The notes under the pieces: generated by a model
Told to the model about the DNA's origin: nothing
Database searches by the model: none
What the model saw: only the letters and a program-made list of their open reading frames with translations
Assembly: GCA_016790225.1 (NCBI GenBank)
Contig: JAEUOZ010000007.1
Location: 102,382 to 166,381 of the forward strand
From: Rubrivivax sp.
Lineage (GTDB): Bacteria; Pseudomonadota; Gammaproteobacteria; Burkholderiales; Burkholderiaceae
Length of the DNA stretch: 64,000 nt
Direction: 5' to 3'
Program-made: the position numbers and the translations under genes
Part shown: positions 25,773 to 34,877 of the stretch, piece by piece
Layout: each line of letters starts with the position of its first letter
Position numbering within the stretch: position 1 is the first letter of the stretch

Positions 25773-27476
25773 TCAGGGGCGCGTGGCAGGAGCAGACTGC
25801 TCCGCCACCGTGGTCGAAGAGCGTACGTAGCGGCAGGCGCCGACGCGAGATGAGCCGTCAAACGGAACCGCTCCCAGACTGGTATTCACCCAGCGTGTGC
25901 CAGGCATGAAGCCGGGGTTCAGCAGGCTGTGGACGGGATCGGCCACGTTCAGGCCCGCCAGATCGGCCAGCGTGTGAAAGACCGTGAGTTCCGTGGACAG
26001 CGAGCGTCCGCGATGGGACTTCAGGGCCGTCATCGCCTCTGCCCTCAAGGCCTGCAGCTCAGGGGAGAGCCACAGCAGCGCTGCGACACGGAAGTTGGCC
26101 TCCGTGTCATTGAAGTGCCCGAACACGCCGCAGCCGTCTTCATAGAGCGCCTGGCCATGATCCGACACGTAGACCAGGGCCGACGGGCGCCCTGTGGCTT
26201 GCAGCGCCGCGATCACTTCATCGAGCAGATGGTCGGTATAGAGGATCGAGTTGTCGTAGGCATTGACGAGCCGGTCGCGCTGACGGGGATCGTGCTTGAC
26301 CGAGCCCCCGGTGTCGCTGCGATCGGGGAGAAACTGGCGAAACGAGTCCGGGTAGCGCAGGTGGTAGTCCCAGTGGCTGCCCTTGGTATGGACCAGCAGG
26401 AACTTTCGCTCGTTCGGCCGCGCGAGCGCAGAGCGTACGTCGTCGAGCATCGCGGCGTCGTGGGCCGCATCGACGTCCTCCCGCTCGACGGCGAGATTGA
26501 AGAGCTTGCGATGCTGTGCATCGTCCCGGTGCAGATTGAGCTCGGTCAGGCCATCCTGATTGGCCAGCCAGTGCACTTCGAAACCTGCTTCCCGCATCGC
26601 GGCCAGCACCGAGCGCTCAGGGAAGAAGCCGCTGCCCAGCGCCGGCTTCCGCGTGATCATGATCGGCGTGGAGTAGGTCGTCAGCGCCCAGGGGCTGATC
26701 ATGTCGGGCAGCCAGACGACGCCCTCGCGCCGGCTCAGCCGCGGGTTGGTGGGCCTGCCGTAGCCGTGAAGCTGCCAGTGATCGGGCCTGGCGCTCTCGC
26801 CGATCACGAACACGATGTTGACCGCCGATGCCTGCTGGATGCGCGCGTTGAAGCGGAAGCGTTCGATGTCGGCCGCGACCTGTCGGCTGCTGGCCGTGTG
26901 CTTGAAGTGGCTGGCCACCCGGTACGGCAGCCCCAGCGGATAGGCATTGGCAAAAGAGAGTTTGCGCAGGTCTTCCGGGGCGGCCGGCAGGGTGCGCGCC
27001 ACTTCAACAAAGCCCGGAATGGCGATCAGGCTGGCCGCTGCCAGGGCCCGCCAGCGCAGAGCGAACGCCGCGCTGGGCACGGCCTTGCGCCACAACCAGG
27101 CGTAGCCGGCCAGCACCAGGCCGCAGGCCAGCGCGAGCCAGACGGCGATGCCCGACAGGAACTCGCGCACTTCGCCGGGCGAACTCTCCGACAGCAGCCC
27201 CAGCACGTGGCGCGAAGACGGATACCCGTAGGTGGTGATGAAGTAGGTCTCGGCCGGCACCAGCAGCGCAAAGGGCAAGGTCAGCAGCAGAGCGACGCGG
27301 ACGTTGCCGATGGCGTACAGCAGCAAGAGAAGGAACACGGCTGACTGCAAGGCAGCCCGGGCCGAAAAGGCCAGATCAACGCCCCGAGCCAGGAAGACCA
27401 GGCTCGGGATCATCAGCAGCACACCGATGACCAACAGCCCCGCGGAGGCGGGCAGCCGCAAGGCGGGACGCGTCAT
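25773..27476 (-). CDS. EptA/sulfatase-type phosphoethanolamine transferase
   Basis: A 567-aa inner membrane protein. About five transmembrane helices in the first 160 residues are followed by a periplasmic alkaline-phosphatase-fold domain. Motifs: VIGESARPDHW with the metal-binding Glu, LTTYSTPIMITR containing the candidate nucleophile Thr, HTKGSHWDYH, and VYVSDHGQALYEDG. The family transfers phosphoethanolamine or similar to lipid A or glycans; here the acceptor may be the exopolysaccharide. The start overlaps the upstream polymerase stop by 4 bp, so the genes are coupled. The last 40 residues are divergent. Confidence 0.87.
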   Translation of the reverse strand: MTRPALRLPASAGLLVIGVLLMIPSLVFLARGVDLAFSARAALQSAVFLLLLLYAIGNVRVALLLTLPFALLVPAETYFITTYGYPSSRHVLGLLSESSPGEVREFLSGIAVWLALACGLVLAGYAWLWRKAVPSAAFALRWRALAAASLIAIPGFVEVARTLPAAPEDLRKLSFANAYPLGLPYRVASHFKHTASSRQVAADIERFRFNARIQQASAVNIVFVIGESARPDHWQLHGYGRPTNPRLSRREGVVWLPDMISPWALTTYSTPIMITRKPALGSGFFPERSVLAAMREAGFEVHWLANQDGLTELNLHRDDAQHRKLFNLAVEREDVDAAHDAAMLDDVRSALARPNERKFLLVHTKGSHWDYHLRYPDSFRQFLPDRSDTGGSVKHDPRQRDRLVNAYDNSILYTDHLLDEVIAALQATGRPSALVYVSDHGQALYEDGCGVFGHFNDTEANFRVAALLWLSPELQALRAEAMTALKSHRGRSLSTELTVFHTLADLAGLNVADPVHSLLNPGFMPGTRWVNTSLGAVPFDGSSRVGACRYVRSSTTVAEQSAPATRP

Positions 27477-28768
27477 CGGATGGCCGGTGTCTGCGGGTAG
27501 AACCCGGGGCGCCGGCGCGAAATCATCACCAGCGCGACGATCAGGGCGACATGGATCCAGAAGGACCAGGCGCGGTTGTTCGTGTTCAGCACCGGGTTCA
27601 AGGTGAACACGGGGATGGCGCAGGCCACCACCATCGTGTGCAGGGCGAGCTGGGCGCGCAGCAAGGGCCTTGACACAAATCGCTGATCGTCCAGCAGCGC
27701 CTTGAGGGCCGCGAACAGCACGACACCCAGGCCGAAGAAGAACAGGGCGGCGCCGATCACCCCGCCGTGCGCCAGGATGTCCAGCGAGTCATTGTGGGTG
27801 GGTAGCACCTGGGTCACGGCGGCGACCGTGAACAGTTCGAAGCGCTCGACCGGCGGCGAGGCAAAGAGCTGGCCCCAGATCGGCGACTCCTGGAAGCGGT
27901 CGATCGCCTTGCCGTAGGTGTACAGGCGGTAGCGGGCATTGCCGCTTGGAAGATCACCCTTGGCCAGGTAGTAGGTCAGCACCACGAGGCCCAGGGAGGC
28001 CAAGGCCGCCAGGACGGCCCAGTACCCCACCACGACACGTGCCAGGCTGCTCTTGAGGCCCTTGAGCCGCTGCCTCAGCAGCCCGGCCGCAAGCATCGCA
28101 AAGACGATCAGCATCACCAGGTAGCCGGTGAGCTTGTCCAGCGCCAGTGCCGCCGCAATCGGGCCGAGCAGGCCGAGCAGCAGCATCACGGGATGCCGGG
28201 AGACGAGCAGGGGCCATGCGAGTACCGGAAACACCAGGAATTCAACGGAGTGGAAAACCGCTACGTCCTGCTTGACGATGGCGGTCATGCCCAGCGTGAA
28301 TGCGGCCAGCAGATAGAGGGTCCAGGCGATGGCCCGCAGCATGCGCTCGGGCTGCGCACTGGTGAGCACCAGCGCGGCCGTGACCGGCCCTCCGACGAGG
28401 GCGAACAGACCCATCGGCAGAAAGGTGTGATCGTTGTCGCGGACCCATCGGCCCCACAGGCTGCCGGCGAGCACCCAGGAGGCGAACACGACGGCCGGCC
28501 CGAGCAGGCTCCACAGCTCCTTGACCGCAGGCTGCAGCAGCACCTGGCGCTTGTAGAGCCGGCCATAGATGGCCATGGCCAGGATCGGCATCGCCAGAAA
28601 GAAAGGCCCCCAGCGGCCGATGCCCTTGGTCAGCAAGAGCATCGCAAAGGGATCCAGCGCCACCAGGAAGACCAGCCCGAGCAGTGCGACGACGATGGTG
28701 TCGGTGAAGGGCAGTGACGCGCGTGTCGGCGGCACTGCAGGCTGTGTTCCAAGAAAGAGGGTGTCCAT
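27473..28768 (-). CDS. O-antigen ligase/polymerase (Wzy-type) family protein
   Basis: A 431-aa protein with about eleven to twelve transmembrane segments and a large periplasmic loop before the conserved PTHNDSLDILAHGGVIGAALFF, which carries the His typical of the Wzy_C region. It would polymerise flipped repeat units or ligate glycan to an acceptor at the periplasmic face. It follows the flippase by 4 bp, which fits a Wzx/Wzy system. Which of the two activities applies cannot be told from sequence. Confidence 0.86.
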   Translation of the reverse strand: MDTLFLGTQPAVPPTRASLPFTDTIVVALLGLVFLVALDPFAMLLLTKGIGRWGPFFLAMPILAMAIYGRLYKRQVLLQPAVKELWSLLGPAVVFASWVLAGSLWGRWVRDNDHTFLPMGLFALVGGPVTAALVLTSAQPERMLRAIAWTLYLLAAFTLGMTAIVKQDVAVFHSVEFLVFPVLAWPLLVSRHPVMLLLGLLGPIAAALALDKLTGYLVMLIVFAMLAAGLLRQRLKGLKSSLARVVVGYWAVLAALASLGLVVLTYYLAKGDLPSGNARYRLYTYGKAIDRFQESPIWGQLFASPPVERFELFTVAAVTQVLPTHNDSLDILAHGGVIGAALFFFGLGVVLFAALKALLDDQRFVSRPLLRAQLALHTMVVACAIPVFTLNPVLNTNNRAWSFWIHVALIVALVMISRRRPGFYPQTPAIR

Positions 28769-28772
28769 GGTG

Positions 28773-30026
28773 TCAAGCTTTCAAGGGGCCTGTCTTCAAC
28801 CGGTACAGCAAGAGCAGAAACTGCAGGAGCATGGCGGTAGCAAGGCTCAAGGTTGCTGCGATCGCAGCGCCGTGAACACCGTGGTGTGAGATCAGCCAGG
28901 GGCCGGCCGTAAAGGTGACCAGCGTCGCCCCCAGATTGGCAAGGAACGAGGAGCGAGAGTCACCAAGCGCCAAAGCGAATGCGCCGAAGAGAGCGCCCAT
29001 CAGACCGCAAGCTGTACCCACAGCCAAGATGCCGAAGTCGCTGGCGGCATGGTCATAGCGACCCCCATAGGCCAGCTGAAGCACCGGCAGTGCAAACGCG
29101 AAGGCAAACGCCACGAACGCTGCGCAGCAGACAGTGCCAATCAATGACGTCATTGCAACCTTGCGGCGGAGCGCTGGCAATCCCTCGGTTTGCAAGGTGG
29201 CGGCTGCCGTCGACGGGATGTAGTTGCTGATGCTTTGCACCACGAGGCTCAACGCGCTGAGCAGATTGCGGCTTGCTGCATAAGCCGCTACGGCGGCCGC
29301 ACCCAGCGGCACCATCAGCAAGGGATAGGCATGGCCTGCTCCCCACAGGGCCAGGACAGTCAGGATGAGCCACTTTGAAAGCGGCCAGTGCTGCCTGGCC
29401 AGCTCGCGCATCGACACTGTGGTGGCGGCCGAAGCGGGCCTGACTTGAGCGATGCCGAGAAAGAACGCCACCAGCGAGGTCGCGCCCATGGCCAGCAGTG
29501 CGGTGGAGGGCGAGAGGAAGTCCAGGTGGGCCAATGCCAGAACGCAGATCAACTGGCCGCCATAGCTGACTGCATCATTCACCGTGGCCTTTCCCAGCTC
29601 GCGCACGGTGTACCAGTAACGTCGAACGGTTTCTTGAAGAGCAAACGCTGCGAAGTAGAAGAAGGCGGGTAGGGCTATCCAGGGATCAGGAAAGAAGCTG
29701 GCGCCCACGCCCGCCAAGACCATTGCCGAGGGGATCAGGAGCAACCAGTGAGCCTTCAGCAGCGCCAAGAGTCGCGCCGCAACCAGATCACGCGCCTCCG
29801 TTGCGGCCAGCACGTTCAATGGTTGGGTAAAGGTTGCGCGGTGCACGTTGCTCAGGAACAGTGTGGCGGTGATTGCTAAACTGAACGCGCCAAACCCATC
29901 ACCGGCCAGATTGCGTGCCACGGCAATGGTGGTCAAGAAGTTGCACCCTGAAACGATGGCCTGATCCAGCAGAGCCAGTACGCGGGGGTCCCGCAAACGA
30001 TCCAAGAGACTCTTGAGTCTTCTCAT
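28773..30026 (-). CDS. Polysaccharide flippase (Wzx-like, MATE/MOP superfamily)
   Basis: A 417-aa integral membrane protein with about twelve hydrophobic helices and few charged residues. The N terminus LLDQAIVSGCNFLTTIAVARNLAGDGFGAFSLA is typical of polysaccharide flippases, which move lipid-linked repeat units across the inner membrane. Base composition looks lower in GC than the neighbours (one sampled line at 29101 is about 53% GC against 65-72% in sampled lines elsewhere), which hints at separate acquisition, common for wzx. It is first in a four-gene operon with polymerase, transferase and beta-helix protein. Confidence 0.85.
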   Translation of the reverse strand: MRRLKSLLDRLRDPRVLALLDQAIVSGCNFLTTIAVARNLAGDGFGAFSLAITATLFLSNVHRATFTQPLNVLAATEARDLVAARLLALLKAHWLLLIPSAMVLAGVGASFFPDPWIALPAFFYFAAFALQETVRRYWYTVRELGKATVNDAVSYGGQLICVLALAHLDFLSPSTALLAMGATSLVAFFLGIAQVRPASAATTVSMRELARQHWPLSKWLILTVLALWGAGHAYPLLMVPLGAAAVAAYAASRNLLSALSLVVQSISNYIPSTAAATLQTEGLPALRRKVAMTSLIGTVCCAAFVAFAFAFALPVLQLAYGGRYDHAASDFGILAVGTACGLMGALFGAFALALGDSRSSFLANLGATLVTFTAGPWLISHHGVHGAAIAATLSLATAMLLQFLLLLYRLKTGPLKA

Positions 30027-30091
30027 GCGCTACCTGCGGCCACGCCAGCCAAAGATGTTAGATGCCCCGCTGGCTTCCAACCTTCGGGGGG

Positions 30092-30107
30092 CCCTTCACT
30101 TGAAGGG
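30092..30107. promoter_or_regulatory. Perfect dyad CCCTTCA-CT-TGAAGGG
   Basis: A 7-bp inverted repeat with a 2-bp centre in the 98-bp gap between the divergent flippase and acyltransferase genes, 17 bp before the chosen acyltransferase start. It could be an operator for one or both genes or a leader hairpin. A wider CCCCG-N15-CGGGG pairing lies just left of it (30065-30089). Confidence 0.45.
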
Positions 30108-30124
30108 TGCTGCACACAGGAAGG

Positions 30125-31276
30125 ATGCTTGAATTGACGGGCCACTCCAGCGCCGCGCAAGAGCGAGAACGCCAGACCGCCAGCGCCATCATCACGACGC
30201 TCAAGGCTGCCGGCCTGATGCTGGTGATGCTCCATCACTTTGCGCGCAGCGTGTGGCGCGGCGAAAAGCGCGACGCGCCGGCCATCACGCAATGGCAGTA
30301 CCTGGAGAAGGTGGACAGTTTCGGCGTGCCGCACAGCTACCCCGGCATCGCGGGCGCGGTGCTCGAATGGCTGGCGACCTGGGGGTTTCTGGGCGTGCAC
30401 CTGTTCATCGTGGCCAGCGGGATCGGCCTGGGCCTGCGCTATGCAAACGAGGCGCCACGCTGGGGCGAGTTTCTGAGCCGCCGCGTCATCAAGATCCTCT
30501 TGCCGGCCTGGGCCGCGCTGGTGCTGTATTTCCTGCTCGAGTGGCTGCTGGGCCGATCGGTCGATCCAGCGGTGCTGTTGCGCAAGATGCTGATGATCTC
30601 CTTCTTCATCGAGTCGGAGTTCTTCGCCATCGTCACCCCGCTCTGGTACATCGCGACCATCTTCCAGCTCTACCTGCTGTTTCCGTTGCTGCTTCGGTGC
30701 GGGCAGCGATGGCCTTGGGCCACCTTCATCGTCTGCCTCGCCGTGGCCTTGGTCTACCGGCACCTGATGCAGTGCGTGAACGGCAACTGCACGAACCAGT
30801 ACTGGGGTCACGGCGGCGCCCTGAACTGGCTGGCGGTGTTTTATGCCGGCATCTGCGTGGGCAAGCTCTGGGGCCGCGGGCTGCTGGTTCCGCTGCCGCG
30901 GTATGCGCTGGCTGTCGGCGCGGCTGCGCTGTGGGGTGTCTATGCCTTCAGTCAATCGGTGCCCGCCTTCTATGCCCTGGGCGACAGTTCGTTTGCCTTG
31001 GGGGCACTGGCCCTGATGCTGGCCGGCGGCGCGCTCTGGCATCTGCCGGGCCGCTGGAGCCAGCCTTTGGCGCAGCACAGCTACGGTGCGTATCTCTACC
31101 ACCGGCCGCTCTTTGCGATGCTGGCCTGGCGCTGGTCGCGCTGGGTGGGCGACTCCCCCACGCTGATCCTGCTGGGCGGCCTCGTCGCCTGTGCGGCGAT
31201 GGTGGCGGTGGTCGCCGGGGTGTCCCGTCTCACCACCCGCTACCGAGGCCTGCGGATGTTCTTCTTTGGCCAGTGA
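30125..31276 (+). CDS. Acyltransferase 3 family membrane protein
   Basis: A 383-aa protein with about ten transmembrane helices. The family N terminus AAGLMLVMLHHFARSVWRG carries the conserved His, and LHLFIVASGIGLGLRYANE is the second conserved block. Such enzymes O-acetylate or succinylate surface polysaccharides. ATG 30125 is preferred; AGGA lies only 3 nt before it, which is close, and a GTG six codons upstream overlaps the dyad. It converges on the second acyltransferase gene. Confidence 0.83.
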   Translation: MLELTGHSSAAQERERQTASAIITTLKAAGLMLVMLHHFARSVWRGEKRDAPAITQWQYLEKVDSFGVPHSYPGIAGAVLEWLATWGFLGVHLFIVASGIGLGLRYANEAPRWGEFLSRRVIKILLPAWAALVLYFLLEWLLGRSVDPAVLLRKMLMISFFIESEFFAIVTPLWYIATIFQLYLLFPLLLRCGQRWPWATFIVCLAVALVYRHLMQCVNGNCTNQYWGHGGALNWLAVFYAGICVGKLWGRGLLVPLPRYALAVGAAALWGVYAFSQSVPAFYALGDSSFALGALALMLAGGALWHLPGRWSQPLAQHSYGAYLYHRPLFAMLAWRWSRWVGDSPTLILLGGLVACAAMVAVVAGVSRLTTRYRGLRMFFFGQ

Positions 31277-31308
31277 TGCGGCGCTGGGTCGCCTTGAACC
31301 TGCGCGCA

Positions 31309-33282
31309 TCATCGCCAGCCGTGGCGCGCCGCCAGTTCGCGGATGACCAGTTCCGTGCCTTGGCGGTTGAGGTGGTCACCATCGGCATACAGCGCCTCGC
31401 GTCCTTGGGGGCCTTCGCGCACCGCCGAGCACCAGCTGCTGTCGCACAACAGCGGCTTGGGGTCATGAAGGCTTGACCCCGGCAGCCCGGCGAGCGCCGC
31501 GCGCAAGGCGCGTTCATACCCGGCGCTGGTCTGCTCATGGCGTGCCCGCTCCACGCCGCAGCGTTCGACCGGACGGGACACCCAGTTCAAGGGGCGCTCG
31601 ACCACGCACTTGTTGATGTTGAAGTCCAGGTACGGCACATCCAGCAAGGCAATCCACTCGCGCCCGGGCTGCTGCTGGGGCGCCAGAAACTGCCTGGCCA
31701 GCTCGACAAACTCCTGCTCCCGTTCGGCGCTCAAGGCCAGCGGCAGGCGCCACGCTGAACCCCGTACCGTCGCGAAGCCACCAGAGGACAGATAGCCCCA
31801 GTGACCGGCCAGGACGACCTGCCGGATCGAGGCCTTGGAGGCGATGAAGCGCGAGGTGGCTTCCATCACGCCGGCGCAGGCAGGCAGTTCGTGCCGTGCC
31901 CGCGTGGAAAAGGGCAGGCAGCCGGTGTGCGCGATGAGCACGAAGGGCTTCTCGCGAATCTGCGCGGCCAGTGCTTCGGCATATTGCAGTGCGTGCGAGT
32001 CGCCCACGATGGCCAGTTCGGGTTCGCCTTGACCGAACAGGTAGCAGTACTTCGCGGACGCCAGCTCCGGAAAGCGCGACCGACACGCTTGCGTCGAGTC
32101 GCTGGGCAGCTGCGGCTCCTCGGACTTCTGCGCGTTCTGGGCAGACGGAACGCGTGCGGGAATGCCGTCCAGCGCCGCGAGCCCGGCGCCGATCAGACCC
32201 AGGCTGGCCATGACGATCAGCAGGCCCGGAAACGTGCGAGTGCCGCCCCAGCCACGGCGGATGGGGCGCTCCACATAGCGGTAGGTGAGGAAGGCCAGGA
32301 GGATGGCGATCAGCGCCGCCGCAGCGCGGATCGCGGTCGCCGGCTTGGCGCCTTCCTCGATGTAGGCGTATGAGATCAACGGCCAGTGCCACAGGTAGAG
32401 CGGATAGCTGATGAGGCCCACCCAAACCATGGGCCGGGCGGCGTAGAAGAGTCGATTGAGTGCTGCGGCAGGGCCGGCTGCGATGACCAGCGCGGTGCCG
32501 AGCACCGGCAGCGTGGCCCACCAACCCGGAAACGCCACCTTGGGCGTGATGAACCACAGCGCGAGGGCCAGGCAAGCCGTTCCCGCTGCAGAGAGCGCAT
32601 TGGCCAGCGCCGGCCCCGCGACAAGCCCGCGGCTGGCCAGGATCGCCAAGCCGGCACCGGCAATCAGCTCCCAGGCCCGCGGCAGCGGCGAAAAGAAGGC
32701 GGCCGTCGGATCCTGCCCGATGAGCCAGATGCTGTAGCCGAAGCTGGCCGCGATGATGGCTGCCGACATCAGCAGCAAGGACCCGTTTCGCCTGAAGACC
32801 AGCGCCAGCAGCAGCGGCCACACCAGGTAGAACTGCTCCTCGATGGCGAGGCTCCACAGATGCAGCAGGAGCTTGGTCTCTGCGATCTCGTCGAAATAAC
32901 CGCTCTCCGACCAGAGCATCAAGTTGGAGACGAAGCCGGCGCCGCCTGCCAGGTGCTTGCCGAAATGCGCGTACTCCTGCGGCAGCAGGGCGAACCAGCC
33001 GAAGACCAGAACGGTCGTCATCACCAGCAACAGAGCCGGAAAGATGCGACGCACGCGTCGGCGGTAGAACTCCAGCACCGAGAAGCGCTGCCGCTGCAGA
33101 TCGCCCAGGATGATCGAGGTGATCAGGAAGCCGGAGATGACGAAGAAGATGTCGACGCCGATGAAGCCGCCACGCAAGGCGCCCGGAAAGGCGTGATAGG
33201 CCAGCACCGACAGCACGGCGACGGCGCGCAGGCCGTCGATGTCGGCGCGGTAGCTGAAGGCTGCAGGCTGGCCCAGGCTCAT
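31309..33282 (-). CDS. OafA-type acyltransferase with C-terminal SGNH domain
   Basis: A 657-aa protein. Residues 1 to about 350 form the acyltransferase-3 membrane domain (YRADIDGLRAVAVLSVLAYHAFP, GGFIGVDIFFVISGFLI, RRVRRIFPALL, HLWSLAIEEQFYLVWP). The C-terminal 250 or so residues are a periplasmic SGNH hydrolase-like domain with the Ser block AIVGDSHALQYAEAL and the Asp/His block YADGDHLNRQG. This two-domain form O-acetylates glycans, with the SGNH part passing the acetyl group. ATG 33282 fits the family; a GTG nine codons earlier is possible. Confidence 0.92.
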   Translation of the reverse strand: MSLGQPAAFSYRADIDGLRAVAVLSVLAYHAFPGALRGGFIGVDIFFVISGFLITSIILGDLQRQRFSVLEFYRRRVRRIFPALLLVMTTVLVFGWFALLPQEYAHFGKHLAGGAGFVSNLMLWSESGYFDEIAETKLLLHLWSLAIEEQFYLVWPLLLALVFRRNGSLLLMSAAIIAASFGYSIWLIGQDPTAAFFSPLPRAWELIAGAGLAILASRGLVAGPALANALSAAGTACLALALWFITPKVAFPGWWATLPVLGTALVIAAGPAAALNRLFYAARPMVWVGLISYPLYLWHWPLISYAYIEEGAKPATAIRAAAALIAILLAFLTYRYVERPIRRGWGGTRTFPGLLIVMASLGLIGAGLAALDGIPARVPSAQNAQKSEEPQLPSDSTQACRSRFPELASAKYCYLFGQGEPELAIVGDSHALQYAEALAAQIREKPFVLIAHTGCLPFSTRARHELPACAGVMEATSRFIASKASIRQVVLAGHWGYLSSGGFATVRGSAWRLPLALSAEREQEFVELARQFLAPQQQPGREWIALLDVPYLDFNINKCVVERPLNWVSRPVERCGVERARHEQTSAGYERALRAALAGLPGSSLHDPKPLLCDSSWCSAVREGPQGREALYADGDHLNRQGTELVIRELAARHGWR

Positions 33283-33292
33283 GGAGTCCGGG

Positions 33293-33487
33293 TCATCCGA
33301 CCGAAGCACCCGGTGTCCGCCACTTGATCACCCGCGCCGGGTTGCCGGTGACGAAGGTGGCAGGCGGCAAAGGCTTGGCGTCCAGGCTGCCGATGCCCAG
33401 CCGCTCGCCAGGTACCGGCCGGGTTGGAAGGAACCTGGCAAAGCAGTAGCAGGTGGTCAGCGCGAGGATTCTGAGCATGCGCTTCAC
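33293..33487 (-). pseudogene. Internally deleted hexapeptide acetyltransferase remnant
   Basis: A 64-codon frame that joins what look like the two ends of a WcaF/maltose-acetyltransferase-type protein. The first half (CYCFARFLPTRPVPGERLG) resembles the pre-repeat N-terminal region, and the second half (KPLPPATFVTGNPARVIKWR) is the standard C-terminal end after the left-handed beta-helix. The hexapeptide repeats and the catalytic His between them are absent, with the frame kept. It would make a nonfunctional stub. It lies between two minus-strand polysaccharide genes. Confidence 0.55.
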
Positions 33488-33514
33488 TCGTGGCGTTGGG
33501 GGGTGTCCACCGGT

Positions 33515-34849
33515 TCAGGCCCGGTGTGCGGACAAGGGCGTGGGCAGCGCTGCGATCAAGGGGGCGTAGGCCTGGGCCACCATGGCTTGCCAGCTCATGC
33601 TGCGCGCGGTGGCCAGAGCCCCTTCGGCAAGGCGCTCCAGCAAGAGGGGATCCGCCGCGAGGCGCTGCAGGGCCTGGGCCAGGCCCCGCGCGGCGTCCTC
33701 TTCGCGGGTGCCTTCAGGCGCAGGGATCGCCATGCCGTTGCTGCCATCCACCATGACGCCAGGCCCGCCCAGATCCAGGCAGACCACGGGCAGACCCAGC
33801 GAGAAGGATTCGAGCACCACGTTGCCGCTGGAGTCGTGCAGACTGGGGAAGAGCAGGACGTCATGCGCCGCGTACTCGCGGAAGAGGCTCTCGCGGTCAA
33901 GCCAGTCGACCCAGCGAATGCGGCCAGCGAGCGCCGAACTCGCGGCCAGACGCTCCAGGCGAGGTTTCTCCGGACCCTTGCCGACGATCGTGAAGTGGAC
34001 GTCCGTCCCTGCGCGAACCGCCTGCTCGCAAGCCTGGATGGCCAGATGCACGCCCTTGAGGCCGATCAGCCGGCCGGCATACAGGCAGCGCAAGGAGGCG
34101 CCCTGCGGGCCAGGGGCCCGCGGGCGCTGGACGGCAACGGCGCTGTCGATGCCGATTTCCAGCAGGTTGTCGGCCTGCCCTCCTGCACGGGCGATCCAGG
34201 CCGCCGTCTGCGGCGTCTTGGCGAGCACGCGGGCGCTGTCGCGCAGACACTGCTGCACGTCTGGGCTCCAGGTCGCCACACGGTTCAACCAATGACGGGC
34301 ATGTTCATGCAGCCGGTCCCGGCGCCCCAGGGAAGGCACCAGAGACCAGGGCGGCTCTTCGCCGCCGCCCACGGGGCCGAACATGAAGGGAACACCCAGG
34401 CGATGCAGGGGGCTGGGTTGGCGCCAGACACCGAAGGTCAGGTGGTGGCAAAGGTCGAAGGCATGCCGTTGATGAGCCTGGCGCGCGATCGCCAGCGTTC
34501 CCCGCTGCCAGGCGGCGTAGTACATCTGCGTGCCGATGAGGCCGCGCTTCTTCAAGCGCAGCACCCAGGGCGCGAGATCGTGATACAGGAAATGCAGACG
34601 TTCGCCCAGCGGCAGCCCCTGGCGTGCGCAGGCCTGCTCGATGCGCTCCTGGTTGTTTGCGCGGGTCAAGACGACAAGCTCATGGCCCTGCTGCAGCAGG
34701 GCGCGCATCCAGTGCCAGCCCACGCCGGGCTCGGAGCCGCGATCCGGCTCGCAGGCATAGGCCGACAGCAGGATGCGAAGGCGCTTGTCGGGGTGCACTG
34801 GCGCCTGCGCTGAGCAAGACGGCTCGTCATCGGCGGGGCCGGCATTCAT
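33515..34849 (-). CDS. Family 4 glycosyltransferase
   Basis: A 444-aa GT-B enzyme. The N-terminal domain begins RILLSAYACEPDRGSEPGVGWHW, a typical start of this GT4 group; the C-terminal domain has CLYAGRLIGLKGVHLAIQA, FTIVGKGPEKPRL and VLLFPSLHDSSGNVVLESFSLGLPVVCLDLGGPG. ATG 34849 avoids overlap with the upstream gene; an ATG 15 codons earlier would overlap it by 17 bp. It is part of the minus-strand eps gene line below epsI. Donor and acceptor are unknown. Confidence 0.88.
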   Translation of the reverse strand: MNAGPADDEPSCSAQAPVHPDKRLRILLSAYACEPDRGSEPGVGWHWMRALLQQGHELVVLTRANNQERIEQACARQGLPLGERLHFLYHDLAPWVLRLKKRGLIGTQMYYAAWQRGTLAIARQAHQRHAFDLCHHLTFGVWRQPSPLHRLGVPFMFGPVGGGEEPPWSLVPSLGRRDRLHEHARHWLNRVATWSPDVQQCLRDSARVLAKTPQTAAWIARAGGQADNLLEIGIDSAVAVQRPRAPGPQGASLRCLYAGRLIGLKGVHLAIQACEQAVRAGTDVHFTIVGKGPEKPRLERLAASSALAGRIRWVDWLDRESLFREYAAHDVLLFPSLHDSSGNVVLESFSLGLPVVCLDLGGPGVMVDGSNGMAIPAPEGTREEDAARGLAQALQRLAADPLLLERLAEGALATARSMSWQAMVAQAYAPLIAALPTPLSAHRA

Positions 34850-34877
34850 GCGCACGAGAGGTCCTGCCAGGGTGAAG

